From an uncultured Macellibacteroides sp. (lineage in GTDB: Bacteria; Bacteroidota; Bacteroidia; Bacteroidales; Tannerellaceae), in the NCBI RefSeq assembly GCF_963667135.1, contig NZ_OY762974.1, forward strand, positions 248,001 to 312,000: a stretch of 64,000 nt of DNA. Reading direction: 5' to 3'. The first letter of the stretch is position 1, and the number at the start of each line of letters is the position of its first letter. The translations under genes were made by a program, and so were the position numbers. Shown here piece after piece: positions 1 to 8,517 of this stretch. Below the pieces are notes generated by a model. That model was given only the letters and a program-made list of their open reading frames with translations, had not been told where the DNA came from and searched no databases.

Positions 1-137
1 GTTGTACCGGCGGACAACATCGTTCGGTCTATTCTGCGCAACACCTGGCCGAACACCTTCATGAGAAATTTGGTGTAAAAATCCACTTGACTCACAGGGA
101 ACAGAATATTGAACAAATCTTTGATGCGACATTATGA
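1..137 (+). CDS. C-terminal end of a RapZ C-domain protein (partial)
   Basis: Only the last 44 codons lie in the window; the reading frame runs from base 3 to the TGA at 135-137. The visible peptide starts CTGGQHRSVY and later has THREQ, which matches the C-terminal domain of the RapZ/YvcJ family. In Bacteroidetes this domain is often fused behind a phosphotransferase (AmgK-like sugar kinase) domain, but the N-terminal part is outside the window, so that fusion is only an inference. The stop overlaps the start of the next gene by four bases (ATGA), which points to translational coupling with the nucleotidyltransferase. Confidence 0.75.
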   Translation, partial: CTGGQHRSVYSAQHLAEHLHEKFGVKIHLTHREQNIEQIFDATL

Positions 138-868
138 AAGCGATGATTTTTGCGGCCGGAACGGGTTCACGACTGAAGCCTTTTACCGACCATACTCCCA
201 AAGCTCTGATCCCCGTTGCGGGAAAACCGATGCTGGAACATGTTATTCTTAAACTTAAGGAGGCTGGATTTAATGAAATTGTTGTAAACGTTCATCATCT
301 GGGTGATCAGATAATCGATTTCCTTACACTGAATAATAACTTTGGTTTAGAAATTCATATTTCTGACGAACGGGACTATCTTCTTGAAACCGGTGGAGGA
401 ATAAAACATGCTGCCCGGTTTCTGCAGGGAGAAGAACCCTTTCTGGTGCACAACGTGGATATTGTATCCAATGTGAACTTAAAAGAACTATATAACCATC
501 ACCTGCAAACAAATCCGCTTGCTACACTTCTTGTAAGCAAACGGGAGACTTCCCGTAACCTGTTATTCAATAAAGAGAATAACCTTAGTGGCTGGCGCAA
601 CAAAGAAACGGGAGAGATTAAATCGTTTTATCCCCACTTCGATCCATCGCAGTATACCGAATATGCGTTTAATGGAATACATGTGATGTCTCCGCAGGTT
701 TTTGAATGGATGGAAGAATGGACTGGTAAGTTTTCTATCATAAACTTCTATCTTGCAGTCTGCGCCAAAGCGCATATACAGGCTTTTCAGCAGGAAGACC
801 TTCAAATACTGGATATCGGAAAACCCGATGCCCTTCAATTGGCCGAAAGCTTTCTAAAAGGCATTTAA
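134..868 (+). CDS. Sugar-1-phosphate nucleotidyltransferase, MurU-like
   Basis: This 244-residue protein begins with the nucleotide-binding signature AAGTGSRLKPFTDHTPKAL, followed by PVAGKPMLEH, as in NTP_transferase enzymes that make NDP-sugars. Further motifs are ETGGGIKHA (residues about 86-94) and HNVDIVSN (about 106-113), where the Asp should bind metal. It has the length of MurU, the MurNAc-1-phosphate uridylyltransferase of cell-wall recycling, and lacks the left-handed beta-helix of GlmU. The four-base overlap with an upstream RapZ-C protein, often fused to an AmgK-like kinase in this phylum, supports a kinase plus uridylyltransferase pair. The substrate is inferred. A strong terminator follows. 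Confidence 0.75.
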   Translation: MKAMIFAAGTGSRLKPFTDHTPKALIPVAGKPMLEHVILKLKEAGFNEIVVNVHHLGDQIIDFLTLNNNFGLEIHISDERDYLLETGGGIKHAARFLQGEEPFLVHNVDIVSNVNLKELYNHHLQTNPLATLLVSKRETSRNLLFNKENNLSGWRNKETGEIKSFYPHFDPSQYTEYAFNGIHVMSPQVFEWMEEWTGKFSIINFYLAVCAKAHIQAFQQEDLQILDIGKPDALQLAESFLKGI

Positions 869-877
869 AAATAAATA

Positions 878-930
878 ACTCAATGGAGTTTGTTCACTAA
901 AAACAAGTAGCTCCATTGAGTTTTTCTTTT
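878..930 (+). terminator. Rho-independent terminator after the nucleotidyltransferase
   Basis: An 11-bp perfect stem ACTCAATGGAG (878-888) / CTCCATTGAGT (911-921) is followed by a T-rich tail. It separates the plus-strand pair from the minus-strand PUL 1 operon. Confidence 0.85.
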
Positions 931-955
931 GCATGGATAGAGTGCCGGAATCTTG

Positions 956-2674
956 TTACCTGGATTCGTTCAGAATCGTAAACAATGAATTCAGATCGTC
1001 GGCTCCGATAAGATCAATACCTTCTTTTAATATAAACTGCTTGTAGTTTTCGGTATCGGGTGCTCCCCACCAACGGAACAGTTTGCCTTCTTTACGTGCT
1101 TGCGCCATTATTTCGCGCATTCGCTTAAGTTGGTCCGCCGGCATCTGGCCTTCTCCCTTCCAGGTAAAGAAAGCAGAAAAGTTATCGCTGACAACCGGCA
1201 TGAGCGTATAGGGAATATTCTTTCCCAAATCAGCTATTTTCCCATCCAGGAAAGTAATGCGGGTTGTTTCTTGCGGCAGACTCGTCATAGGGCGTTCGCC
1301 GGAAAGGAAAAACAAAACAGAACGCTCTTTGAATGTGCCCTCTTCCACCGAACAAAAAAGATCTTTATAGGGTTCCAATTGAGCTTTCAGAACCGGATAC
1401 ATAGCGTCGCCATTTGTTTTGCAATCGACCATCAGTAAAAACGGTCTGTCGCTTCCCGGATATACTTTTCCTCCATTCTTTCGGATACGATCTGCCAGAG
1501 GTTTCAAATAGAGCTCCTTGAATGTACGTTTACTATCCAACGTATCCGGACGGTCGTGGGATACATACAATTCGCCGTTAATCAGGTACAGATCTGCTTC
1601 CACGCAATTAAAGCGGAAAGACAAAGCATCCTTCAACGGATTCTGGCGCCAATAATCGTTATGAGAAAAAGCGTTGTAATGAATTTCCTTACTTATTTTG
1701 CGAGGAAGGGGCGATTTAAGGAAAGGAGGGACGATTTCGTAGTGACCGAGGCTGTCGGTCCACCGACAGGAAGTAATACCCACCGTATCGCCCTTAAGAC
1801 GCAGAACGGCAAAGGATCCGTTACCATCCTCGTCCGGCCAGGCATTATTTACCTGGTATATCGGATAACCCCGATAAGTCTGAACAGACGGTTCATGGGT
1901 ATGCCCGACAAAGAATGCGGCCAGATTATACTGATCAAGCAAATCGAACAACCGGTTGCGCGCCTCTTGCGGCCACCAGATCTGCGCCCACTTATCAACT
2001 CCGTAATGTTGTATATACACCACCGGATTCCCTTTGGAAGCAAACCGGTTCAAATCGTCCGACAACCAGTCGAGGTTACTCTCCGAATACGAAGTATCGC
2101 CTGCATAGGTTTGCATCTGAACAAAATGAACATCGCCCACATTCCACGAATAGGCCCTGCTGGATGCATGTAAATTCAGTATCTCTCCGGCTGCAAGTTT
2201 TGCCTGCAATACCGAATCCATAAATTGAAGGTTAAACAACCTTCCGGCCTTGTTCTGCAACGAATCTCCGGAAACAGGATTTATATCATGATTTCCAAAA
2301 CCGGGATATACCTGGAAATGAATGCGTTTATCTCCCACTCCCTGTTCGTAACGCTCTTTATAAAGTGAACGTATCTCCGGACGGGCTTTATCAAATATAT
2401 CTCCGGCAATTAGTACACCGTCGAGCTGCCTGAGGGTATCCCCTACAAAAGAAAGCGGACCTCCTTCGGGCCAGACAAAAGTACCGGGAAGCCGGTTTAT
2501 GGTTCGCACATGGTAAAACTGGTCGGTTTCCGGCAACAAGTCAAAATGAGTATCCGCCGCAATAACAACCGTAATGTCTCTGACCGGAACCGCAGACTTA
2601 ACCTCTGCTCCCAGACACATCAGGGATGCGGATAAAATCAACAGGGAGTTTTTCATCTTTAATAGTCGTATCAT
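956..2674 (-). CDS. Secreted metallophosphoesterase fused to a GDPD/PI-PLC-like domain
   Basis: A two-domain exported enzyme of 572 residues. Residues about 32-315 are a calcineurin-like phosphoesterase with metal-ligand motifs ADTHFD (40-45), GDIFD (91-95), GNHD (127-130), QHYG (222-225) and GHTH (257-260). Residues about 330-572 look like the GDPD/AIM6-type phosphodiesterase fold: SHNDYWR (337-343), VEAD (358-361) and SHD (372-374) supply the expected His, Glu, Asp and His. A signal peptide follows the second Met (MKNSLLIL..., ATG at 2656-2654). The first ATG overlaps the upstream stop by four bases, so either start is possible. It is the last gene of the PUL 1 enzyme operon. It probably cleaves phosphodiesters or phosphomonoesters on an imported or surface glycan; the substrate is not known. 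Confidence 0.8.
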   Translation of the reverse strand: MIRLLKMKNSLLILSASLMCLGAEVKSAVPVRDITVVIAADTHFDLLPETDQFYHVRTINRLPGTFVWPEGGPLSFVGDTLRQLDGVLIAGDIFDKARPEIRSLYKERYEQGVGDKRIHFQVYPGFGNHDINPVSGDSLQNKAGRLFNLQFMDSVLQAKLAAGEILNLHASSRAYSWNVGDVHFVQMQTYAGDTSYSESNLDWLSDDLNRFASKGNPVVYIQHYGVDKWAQIWWPQEARNRLFDLLDQYNLAAFFVGHTHEPSVQTYRGYPIYQVNNAWPDEDGNGSFAVLRLKGDTVGITSCRWTDSLGHYEIVPPFLKSPLPRKISKEIHYNAFSHNDYWRQNPLKDALSFRFNCVEADLYLINGELYVSHDRPDTLDSKRTFKELYLKPLADRIRKNGGKVYPGSDRPFLLMVDCKTNGDAMYPVLKAQLEPYKDLFCSVEEGTFKERSVLFFLSGERPMTSLPQETTRITFLDGKIADLGKNIPYTLMPVVSDNFSAFFTWKGEGQMPADQLKRMREIMAQARKEGKLFRWWGAPDTENYKQFILKEGIDLIGADDLNSLFTILNESR

Positions 2675-4299
2675 ACTGTTTGCGTACCTTCTTTCACCTG
2701 GATTACTTTCGTCTTTTCTCCCCAGTACAGTGTTAGTTCGAAAGGAACATTACTCTTCACCTCAACAGCGGGTTCTTGCTCCTTCGAAGTTCTTGGCTTA
2801 ATGAGCAAAGAAACGATTCCTTCTGTTCCGTATGGATACTCTTTAATTCCATGCTCCTCCAACAGGTTAACATGTATGCTCATCTTCTTTTCGTACACAT
2901 TGGAACGGATTCCAAAGATATATTCTATCAACACCGAAACCGGAGGAAGACCTGTCCACCCGATAAAATCGGGACGGGCCATAAAGCCCGGATCAACACT
3001 TTCGGGAGCATAATATTCCCAGAAAGTTCCTGTCTTCTTATATACTTCCAACACATTATTGTAATGATTGAGGGCTATATCGTGGGCTAGCTGCTTGTAA
3101 CCTTTATCCATAAGGCCATTAATCACCATATAGGTAGCACCAGGCCATACGCCGCCTTGCCAGTAACGGCCATTCTCCTTGTATTTAGGATTATTTGCTG
3201 CAAGGGAAGGAATCCGGTGCAGTCGGTTAAAGGTTTCCTTGTCTTCCAGATGAGCCACGAATTTATCCAGACGATCCTTATCAAGCACATCGGTAAGCAA
3301 GGCCCAGTACGCATGGATTCCTTTGGTAGAAGAAAGCGATCCATCGGCATATTCGTCGAACAGGAAGTTCTCCTTATCGCTCCACATATGCTCGTTGATA
3401 TACTTCTTGAGCATTTTTGCTTCATCTTCAAACTCTTCGATCTCTTGCCAGCGTTCAAGATAGAAACCCATCTCCAGTAGAAGACCAGCGATGAAAAGCT
3501 GCTGCAGACAGGCATCGATCCATATCATGTGTCCGTGACTATATATCATGTTATATTTGGCTTCCACCCGTGGCATATTATCCATTCCGGTTCCCCAGCC
3601 GCTACTCCAGTAGGTTCCGTTGCGCCAGGTGCGATTTAGTTTAAGCCATTTATAATAAGCACAAAGAGCTGGAAAAATCTTATGCAAACGTTCGGTGTCG
3701 CCAAACTGTTTGTAATAAATCATCTCGCTCCACGGTATAATGTTCGGTCCTGTACTTACCGGATCATACCGCTCAAAGCAATCGGCTCCGTCGGCTTTGA
3801 TCTCACGGCATATAAATCCGTCGGGATGCTGTTTTGCATAGAAATTATCCAACGTACGTTGAAAGGGGAAAAAACGGGTGCCATAACGGGCAAACATAGT
3901 AATGAATGCCGAGTCCCACATAAAAATATTACCATTGTAGGCGGTATCGATATAGCTGGACACAAACCCCGACCCTTTTTCGGGAGCCTTGATGTTGCGG
4001 ATGCCTATCTCCCAGGCTTTCCAATACATTTCGATCTCCTTATCGTGACCCTTCCAAATGGGTTGAGGTAAAATCTTTTTCGCTTCGGCAAACGAACGCA
4101 CGGGAATTGTTTCCGCAGAAGCGATCCGGTATTCGTTTTCAGTTACCAACGGCTCCTTTAGATAGGTGTTTTTATAGGGAAGTTTGTATTTGGGCTTGTC
4201 CTTATCCTCTCCGGATGATTGCGCAAAAGCACCCAATGGAAGCACTGAAGCTCCTGCTACAGTCAGCGATCGTTTTAAAAAATTACGTCTGTTTGTCAT
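2671..4299 (-). CDS. Tat-exported six-hairpin glycosidase, GH63-like
   Basis: This 542-residue protein begins with a twin-arginine leader (NRRNFLKRSL, then a hydrophobic run to AFAQ). The body has (alpha/alpha)6 glycosidase motifs: MWDSAF near residue 130, GTGMDNMPR near 240, where the Asp is the likely general acid as in GH63/MGH1-type enzymes, and FWEYYAPES near 425 with the likely base Glu. Bacterial GH63-like enzymes act on alpha-glucosides or on mannosylglycerate, so the exact substrate cannot be given. The gene sits 35 bases after the alkaline phosphatase gene and overlaps the phosphoesterase fusion, so it belongs to the same operon and probably removes a glycosyl cap in the periplasm. 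Confidence 0.72.
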   Translation of the reverse strand: MTNRRNFLKRSLTVAGASVLPLGAFAQSSGEDKDKPKYKLPYKNTYLKEPLVTENEYRIASAETIPVRSFAEAKKILPQPIWKGHDKEIEMYWKAWEIGIRNIKAPEKGSGFVSSYIDTAYNGNIFMWDSAFITMFARYGTRFFPFQRTLDNFYAKQHPDGFICREIKADGADCFERYDPVSTGPNIIPWSEMIYYKQFGDTERLHKIFPALCAYYKWLKLNRTWRNGTYWSSGWGTGMDNMPRVEAKYNMIYSHGHMIWIDACLQQLFIAGLLLEMGFYLERWQEIEEFEDEAKMLKKYINEHMWSDKENFLFDEYADGSLSSTKGIHAYWALLTDVLDKDRLDKFVAHLEDKETFNRLHRIPSLAANNPKYKENGRYWQGGVWPGATYMVINGLMDKGYKQLAHDIALNHYNNVLEVYKKTGTFWEYYAPESVDPGFMARPDFIGWTGLPPVSVLIEYIFGIRSNVYEKKMSIHVNLLEEHGIKEYPYGTEGIVSLLIKPRTSKEQEPAVEVKSNVPFELTLYWGEKTKVIQVKEGTQTV

Positions 4300-4334
4300 A
4301 TTAGCTATATCTTAGATTTTACAAAATTAGTAAA

Positions 4335-5492
4335 TTACCATCCCATCAGGGTAGTTATCTTTTTAAATATATCGGAATTTTCATAGATACCCGTGAAATT
4401 GTTCGCACCCGGACCAAAAGCGTATACCGGAACCATTACACCGCTATGACCTCCCGTTGAGAATTTTCCTACAATCTCTCCCTTTTTCAGATCACCATCT
4501 ACAAGAGTTAGTCCACCGGTTTCATGATCGGCTGTAACAACAACCAGCGTCTCGCCATCTTGTGCCGCCCATTCAAACACTTTGCCAATGGTACGGTCGA
4601 AGTCGTGCACTTCCTGCATCAGCATATCCAAATCATTAAAATGGCCGTAATCATCCAGCTGCGACCCTTCAATCATAAGAAAGAACCCTTTCTTGTTTTT
4701 ATCAAGTACATCGATGGCTTTGAGGGAAGCCCTGGCCAGTATATCTCCACGTTCGGCGGGAACCGAAAGATCCAGCGAATCGGTTACAGTAAATAATTTT
4801 CCACTCGTTGCCTTTGTCAGCTCTTCCCACGAACGCTGAATCTGGTATCCTTTACCTTGCAGTTCGTTAAATATGTTTCGACCGTCGGTACGGTTTTCGA
4901 AATACTTAGCACCTCCGCCAAACACGAAGTCAACCCCGCAATCCACATAATCGGCAACAATGGCTTCCGACTGTTCGCGGTCAATATTATGACAGCAGAA
5001 GTCGGCCGGTGTAGCATCGTTCAACCGGCAGGTAACCACCACTCCGGTCGACAAGCTCTTTGCTTTTGCTCTGTCTGTAAGTGTTTCCAACGGTTTTCCA
5101 TTGGCATCCACACCTACTGCATGGTAAATTGTTTTCTGTCCCGTTGCCAAAGCCGTACCTCCCGCACCGGAATCGGTTATGAGCTTATCCAGGCAATACG
5201 TTTTTGATAGCCCTACCGCCATCGAATTGTCCAGATTCAGCTTACCCCGGTTGGCTGTCCACGCACTGTACACATGCATCAAACTCATACCATCGCCAAT
5301 CATTAAAATCACATTCTTGATTTTCTTTCCCTTTGGAGCTTTTACTTTAACTGTTTCGTACGGCTGATTCAATATATAAGTCTGCTCCACATCCCTGCGG
5401 CTTTGAGCTGTAATACCCGTTCCTGAAAGAAAGAATGCAGAAACCAGTAGGACAACAAGAACTCGTTTCGGATTTGTTATTTTTGTTTTCAT
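4335..5492 (-). CDS. Alkaline phosphatase (PhoA family), secreted
   Basis: 385 residues with an N-terminal signal peptide (hydrophobic stretch about 11-26, AQ cleavage near 30). Metal and active-site motifs are LMIGDGMS (63-70), TDSGAGGTALATG (106-118) with Ser108 as the likely nucleophile, and TADHETGG near residue 325. It should hydrolyse phosphomonoesters in the periplasm. The start is 5 bases after the GH92 stop. In this operon the enzyme would remove phosphate from the glycan or from the products of the phosphodiesterase, rather than serving general phosphate starvation. That role is inferred from context; no Pho-box was recognised. Confidence 0.88.
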   Translation of the reverse strand: MKTKITNPKRVLVVLLVSAFFLSGTGITAQSRRDVEQTYILNQPYETVKVKAPKGKKIKNVILMIGDGMSLMHVYSAWTANRGKLNLDNSMAVGLSKTYCLDKLITDSGAGGTALATGQKTIYHAVGVDANGKPLETLTDRAKAKSLSTGVVVTCRLNDATPADFCCHNIDREQSEAIVADYVDCGVDFVFGGGAKYFENRTDGRNIFNELQGKGYQIQRSWEELTKATSGKLFTVTDSLDLSVPAERGDILARASLKAIDVLDKNKKGFFLMIEGSQLDDYGHFNDLDMLMQEVHDFDRTIGKVFEWAAQDGETLVVVTADHETGGLTLVDGDLKKGEIVGKFSTGGHSGVMVPVYAFGPGANNFTGIYENSDIFKKITTLMGW

Positions 5493-5497
5493 ATAAA

Positions 5498-8374
5498 TTA
5501 TTTAGTGATGTATAAACTTTTTGCAGGAATGTTTGTAAAGTCGGTCGTCCCGGGTACTTTCCAACCCCAATTCAACGACTCGCCTTCATAATCTTCAAAA
5601 TAGAGGAAGCGGTATGAATGGAATCCCTTTTTCAAAGGAATACGGCCTGTAGCAACGATTGCCGCATGTGACGTGTCGTTATCTACAACCAGCTCGTTAT
5701 CGATATAAAGTTTGCTTCCATCATCGGTCTGAGTATAAAATTCGTAGACCCCGTCCACCGGCACATTTATCAAACCGGAAAAAATATATCCAAAATGATC
5801 GGGTTTCTTCGCTTGCTTAATGGAAGGCTCGGCCATAATTCCTCTCTCCACGACGGGACTATTTTCCACATCCTTCACCAGGGAGTATTTTCCTTCGGTA
5901 TAAATATAGGAAACCCCGTTTGCCGAAGGTTTTACATTCAACGCATTACGGAATACGGCTTTTGTTGCTTTCAATCTGAAAGTCCGGCTTGCATCGTAAC
6001 CATCCAGATAGGCCTTTGCTTTTATCTCCGTTGTATTTGTGATAACAAATGAATGCTTATATTCCGGGGATTGTTCCGTTGGTTCGCTTCCATCCAGCGT
6101 ATAACGAATAGTAGCTCCGTCTGTTGCCGAATAAAGTGCTATTTCAATCTGGTTTACAAACAAGTCCGCATCTTTGGTTACATAAGGAATAGAAGCCACG
6201 TTACGGTTCGTATAAGAATAGGGTGCGGTTGCCGGCTTCGTACCCCTGGTTTTATTCGGTTCGGCCGAAAGAGTAAAGTCCAGTGTTCCTCCCTGCATTA
6301 ATTGTTCGTAGGTAATATAGTTGGACAAAATCTCTTTACCGTTGAGCATTACCTTATCAATGTACTTGTTTCTGGCAGGGTTAGTAGCTGTGATGATTAA
6401 CTCTTTCCCATTTCCCAACTTCATGGTAGTTTTTTCAAATATAGGAGATGTTAATACAAACTGATTACTTCCCGGACAAACTGAATAAAAGCCAAGACTG
6501 CTCAGGATGTACCAGGTTGACATTTGTCCGCAATCTTCGTTGCCGACAATCCCTTCAGGGGTTGGTTGGTACATCGTTTGTAACAGGTTACGAACCCTTT
6601 CCTGTGTTTTCCATGGCTGACCAATGTAGCTGTATAAATAGGCCAGGTGGTGACTCGGTTCATTGCCATGAGCGTACTGCCCAATCAGACCGGTGATATC
6701 AGATAAATCGCCTTTTACTGCCTCGGCCGTAAAAAGATTGTCTAAAGCATCGGTGAATGCCTGCTTTCCGCCAAATAGCTGAATCAGTCCATTCACATCG
6801 TGCGGAGCAAAGAACCTATACTGCCAGGCTGTTGCTTCGGTATAGGCACGACCTACTTCAGCCGGATCGAAAGGCGTATCCCAGTTGCCGTCTGCTCTTT
6901 TTCCACGGAAAAACTTAGTCTGCCCGTCGAATACATTGATAAAAGATTGCGAACGGTTTATGTATGTTTCATAGTCATCCATCTTTCCGAGTTCCTTCGC
7001 CATTTGAGCGATGCACCAGTCATCATAGGCGAATTCGAGCAAACAGGAAACGGACTCTTTCTTACTATTTGAAGGAATAAAGCCTAACTCGATATAGGAG
7101 GATGCCCCCTTTTTATTTTTATTTGCCGAAGCTTTCATTGCCTCGAAAGCTTTTTCCACATCATATCCGCGAATCCCTTTCATATAAGCATCGGCAATAA
7201 CAGAAACAGCGTGATAGCCAATCATTGTACCTGTTTCGCCGGAGGCAAGAGGCCATATAGGTAACTCGCCGGTGGCATCATATATAGTTAGAAAAGAGTT
7301 TATGGTATTATTGACCAGCGTTGTATCCAGCAAAGTCATCAAGGGATGCCATCCCCGGAATGTATCCCACAGAGAGAAAGTTGAGTATTGCTTTTTTCCA
7401 GTATCCACGGAAGCAATTCGCATATCGTGCGTACGGTATTCTCCGTTCGAATCGCTGACCACATTGGGAACAACACTTGCATGATACATGGCTGTATAGA
7501 AATTTGTCATCTCTGCATCCGAACCACCCTCCACAACGACGGAAGAAAGGAGATCGTTCCAGCGGTTTCTTGCTGTCTGATGAACCTGATCGAAATCAAA
7601 TCCTTTTACTTCCTGCATATTCTTCATGGCATTTGCTCCGCTTACAGCAGAGAGAGCCACCTTGCAGACTAAAGGGCTTCCATCAGTAACATCGAAGGTA
7701 AGAACGGACTGACGATCTGTTCCCTTTAGCTTGAATGGTTTCGAAAACTGAGCAACAAAGAAAACGCACTGATTGTCTACCCAACCACCGGTTTTACGCA
7801 TACCTGTTATTTCGTTATCTGCCGTTTGACGTAAATATAATTCGTAAATGTGCTCATTATCCAGGCTATGCGCCATATCGATGATAATGTGCGCATTGGC
7901 ATCTTTGGGAAATGTATAGCGGTGCATTCCTACATAAGTAGACGCCGTTAACTCTGCTTTGATTCCTTCTTCTTGTAAATTTACTTCATAATATCCGGGA
8001 GAAGCCTTTTCCTCTTTATGAGAAAATGCCAGCGGTTCGTAGGTATATCCGTCTTTTACGGCTTTGACTTCTTTGGTTGTTGGATGAAATAAAATATCGC
8101 CTAAATCAATACATCCGGTACCACTTAAATGGGTATGAGAAAATCCAAGTATCGTGGTATCACTATAATGATATCCGGAACATGCATCCCAGTTACCTCT
8201 GCGAGTATCCGGACTTAATTGTACTGCTCCAAATGGCACAGTGGCTCCGGGATAGGTATGACCATGAAATCCGGTTCCGATAAAAGGATCCACATAATCG
8301 ACAGGTTGCTTCTTAACACTGCTACACGCTATCATCAGGAGAATAAAGCTAATGCTAACTACGTATTTTACCAT
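5498..8374 (-). CDS. GH92 alpha-mannosidase lipoprotein with PA14-like domain
   Basis: 958 residues with a lipoprotein signal (MIAC, Cys17). From about residue 25 (VDYVDPFIGTGFHGHTYPGA) to about 730 it matches the GH92 family of Ca2+-dependent exo-alpha-mannosidases, including GFSHTHLSGTG near 74-84 and GNEDCGQMSTWY near 600-625. Then comes a CHB_HEX_C-like beta domain (IRYTLDGSEPT near 770) and a C-terminal PA14-like domain (YEFYTQTDDGSKLYIDNELV), which is likely to bind carbohydrate. Many GH92 members remove alpha-1,2-mannose from N-glycans or yeast mannan. It is the first enzyme gene after the SusD terminator and is probably transcribed with the three phosphatase and glycosidase genes that follow. 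Confidence 0.92.
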   Translation of the reverse strand: MVKYVVSISFILLMIACSSVKKQPVDYVDPFIGTGFHGHTYPGATVPFGAVQLSPDTRRGNWDACSGYHYSDTTILGFSHTHLSGTGCIDLGDILFHPTTKEVKAVKDGYTYEPLAFSHKEEKASPGYYEVNLQEEGIKAELTASTYVGMHRYTFPKDANAHIIIDMAHSLDNEHIYELYLRQTADNEITGMRKTGGWVDNQCVFFVAQFSKPFKLKGTDRQSVLTFDVTDGSPLVCKVALSAVSGANAMKNMQEVKGFDFDQVHQTARNRWNDLLSSVVVEGGSDAEMTNFYTAMYHASVVPNVVSDSNGEYRTHDMRIASVDTGKKQYSTFSLWDTFRGWHPLMTLLDTTLVNNTINSFLTIYDATGELPIWPLASGETGTMIGYHAVSVIADAYMKGIRGYDVEKAFEAMKASANKNKKGASSYIELGFIPSNSKKESVSCLLEFAYDDWCIAQMAKELGKMDDYETYINRSQSFINVFDGQTKFFRGKRADGNWDTPFDPAEVGRAYTEATAWQYRFFAPHDVNGLIQLFGGKQAFTDALDNLFTAEAVKGDLSDITGLIGQYAHGNEPSHHLAYLYSYIGQPWKTQERVRNLLQTMYQPTPEGIVGNEDCGQMSTWYILSSLGFYSVCPGSNQFVLTSPIFEKTTMKLGNGKELIITATNPARNKYIDKVMLNGKEILSNYITYEQLMQGGTLDFTLSAEPNKTRGTKPATAPYSYTNRNVASIPYVTKDADLFVNQIEIALYSATDGATIRYTLDGSEPTEQSPEYKHSFVITNTTEIKAKAYLDGYDASRTFRLKATKAVFRNALNVKPSANGVSYIYTEGKYSLVKDVENSPVVERGIMAEPSIKQAKKPDHFGYIFSGLINVPVDGVYEFYTQTDDGSKLYIDNELVVDNDTSHAAIVATGRIPLKKGFHSYRFLYFEDYEGESLNWGWKVPGTTDFTNIPAKSLYITK

Positions 8375-8444
8375 GTTTATAATTTAATTTCTTTCTATAT
8401 AATAAGTACAATCAGACAGCAAAAACTACCTAGCCGAACTCTGT

Positions 8445-8487
8445 AAAAAACAAAGAGGGCAGCCCCCAACAAATGTGAGCCACCCTC
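8445..8487 (-). terminator. Terminator or attenuator between susD and the GH92 gene
   Basis: On the minus strand an 11-bp stem with two G-T pairs (8487-8477 with 8465-8455) is followed by TTTGTTTTTT. It lies just after the susD stop and should reduce read-through into the enzyme genes, giving more SusCD than enzymes. Confidence 0.8.
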
Positions 8488-8517
8488 CTCTTCTAGAATT
8501 TTTTGGATCAATTCTAA

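Noticed and set aside
1556..2173. Long plus-strand frame opposite the phosphoesterase fusion
   Set aside because: It is a shadow of the real minus-strand gene, with no family motifs and no promoter.
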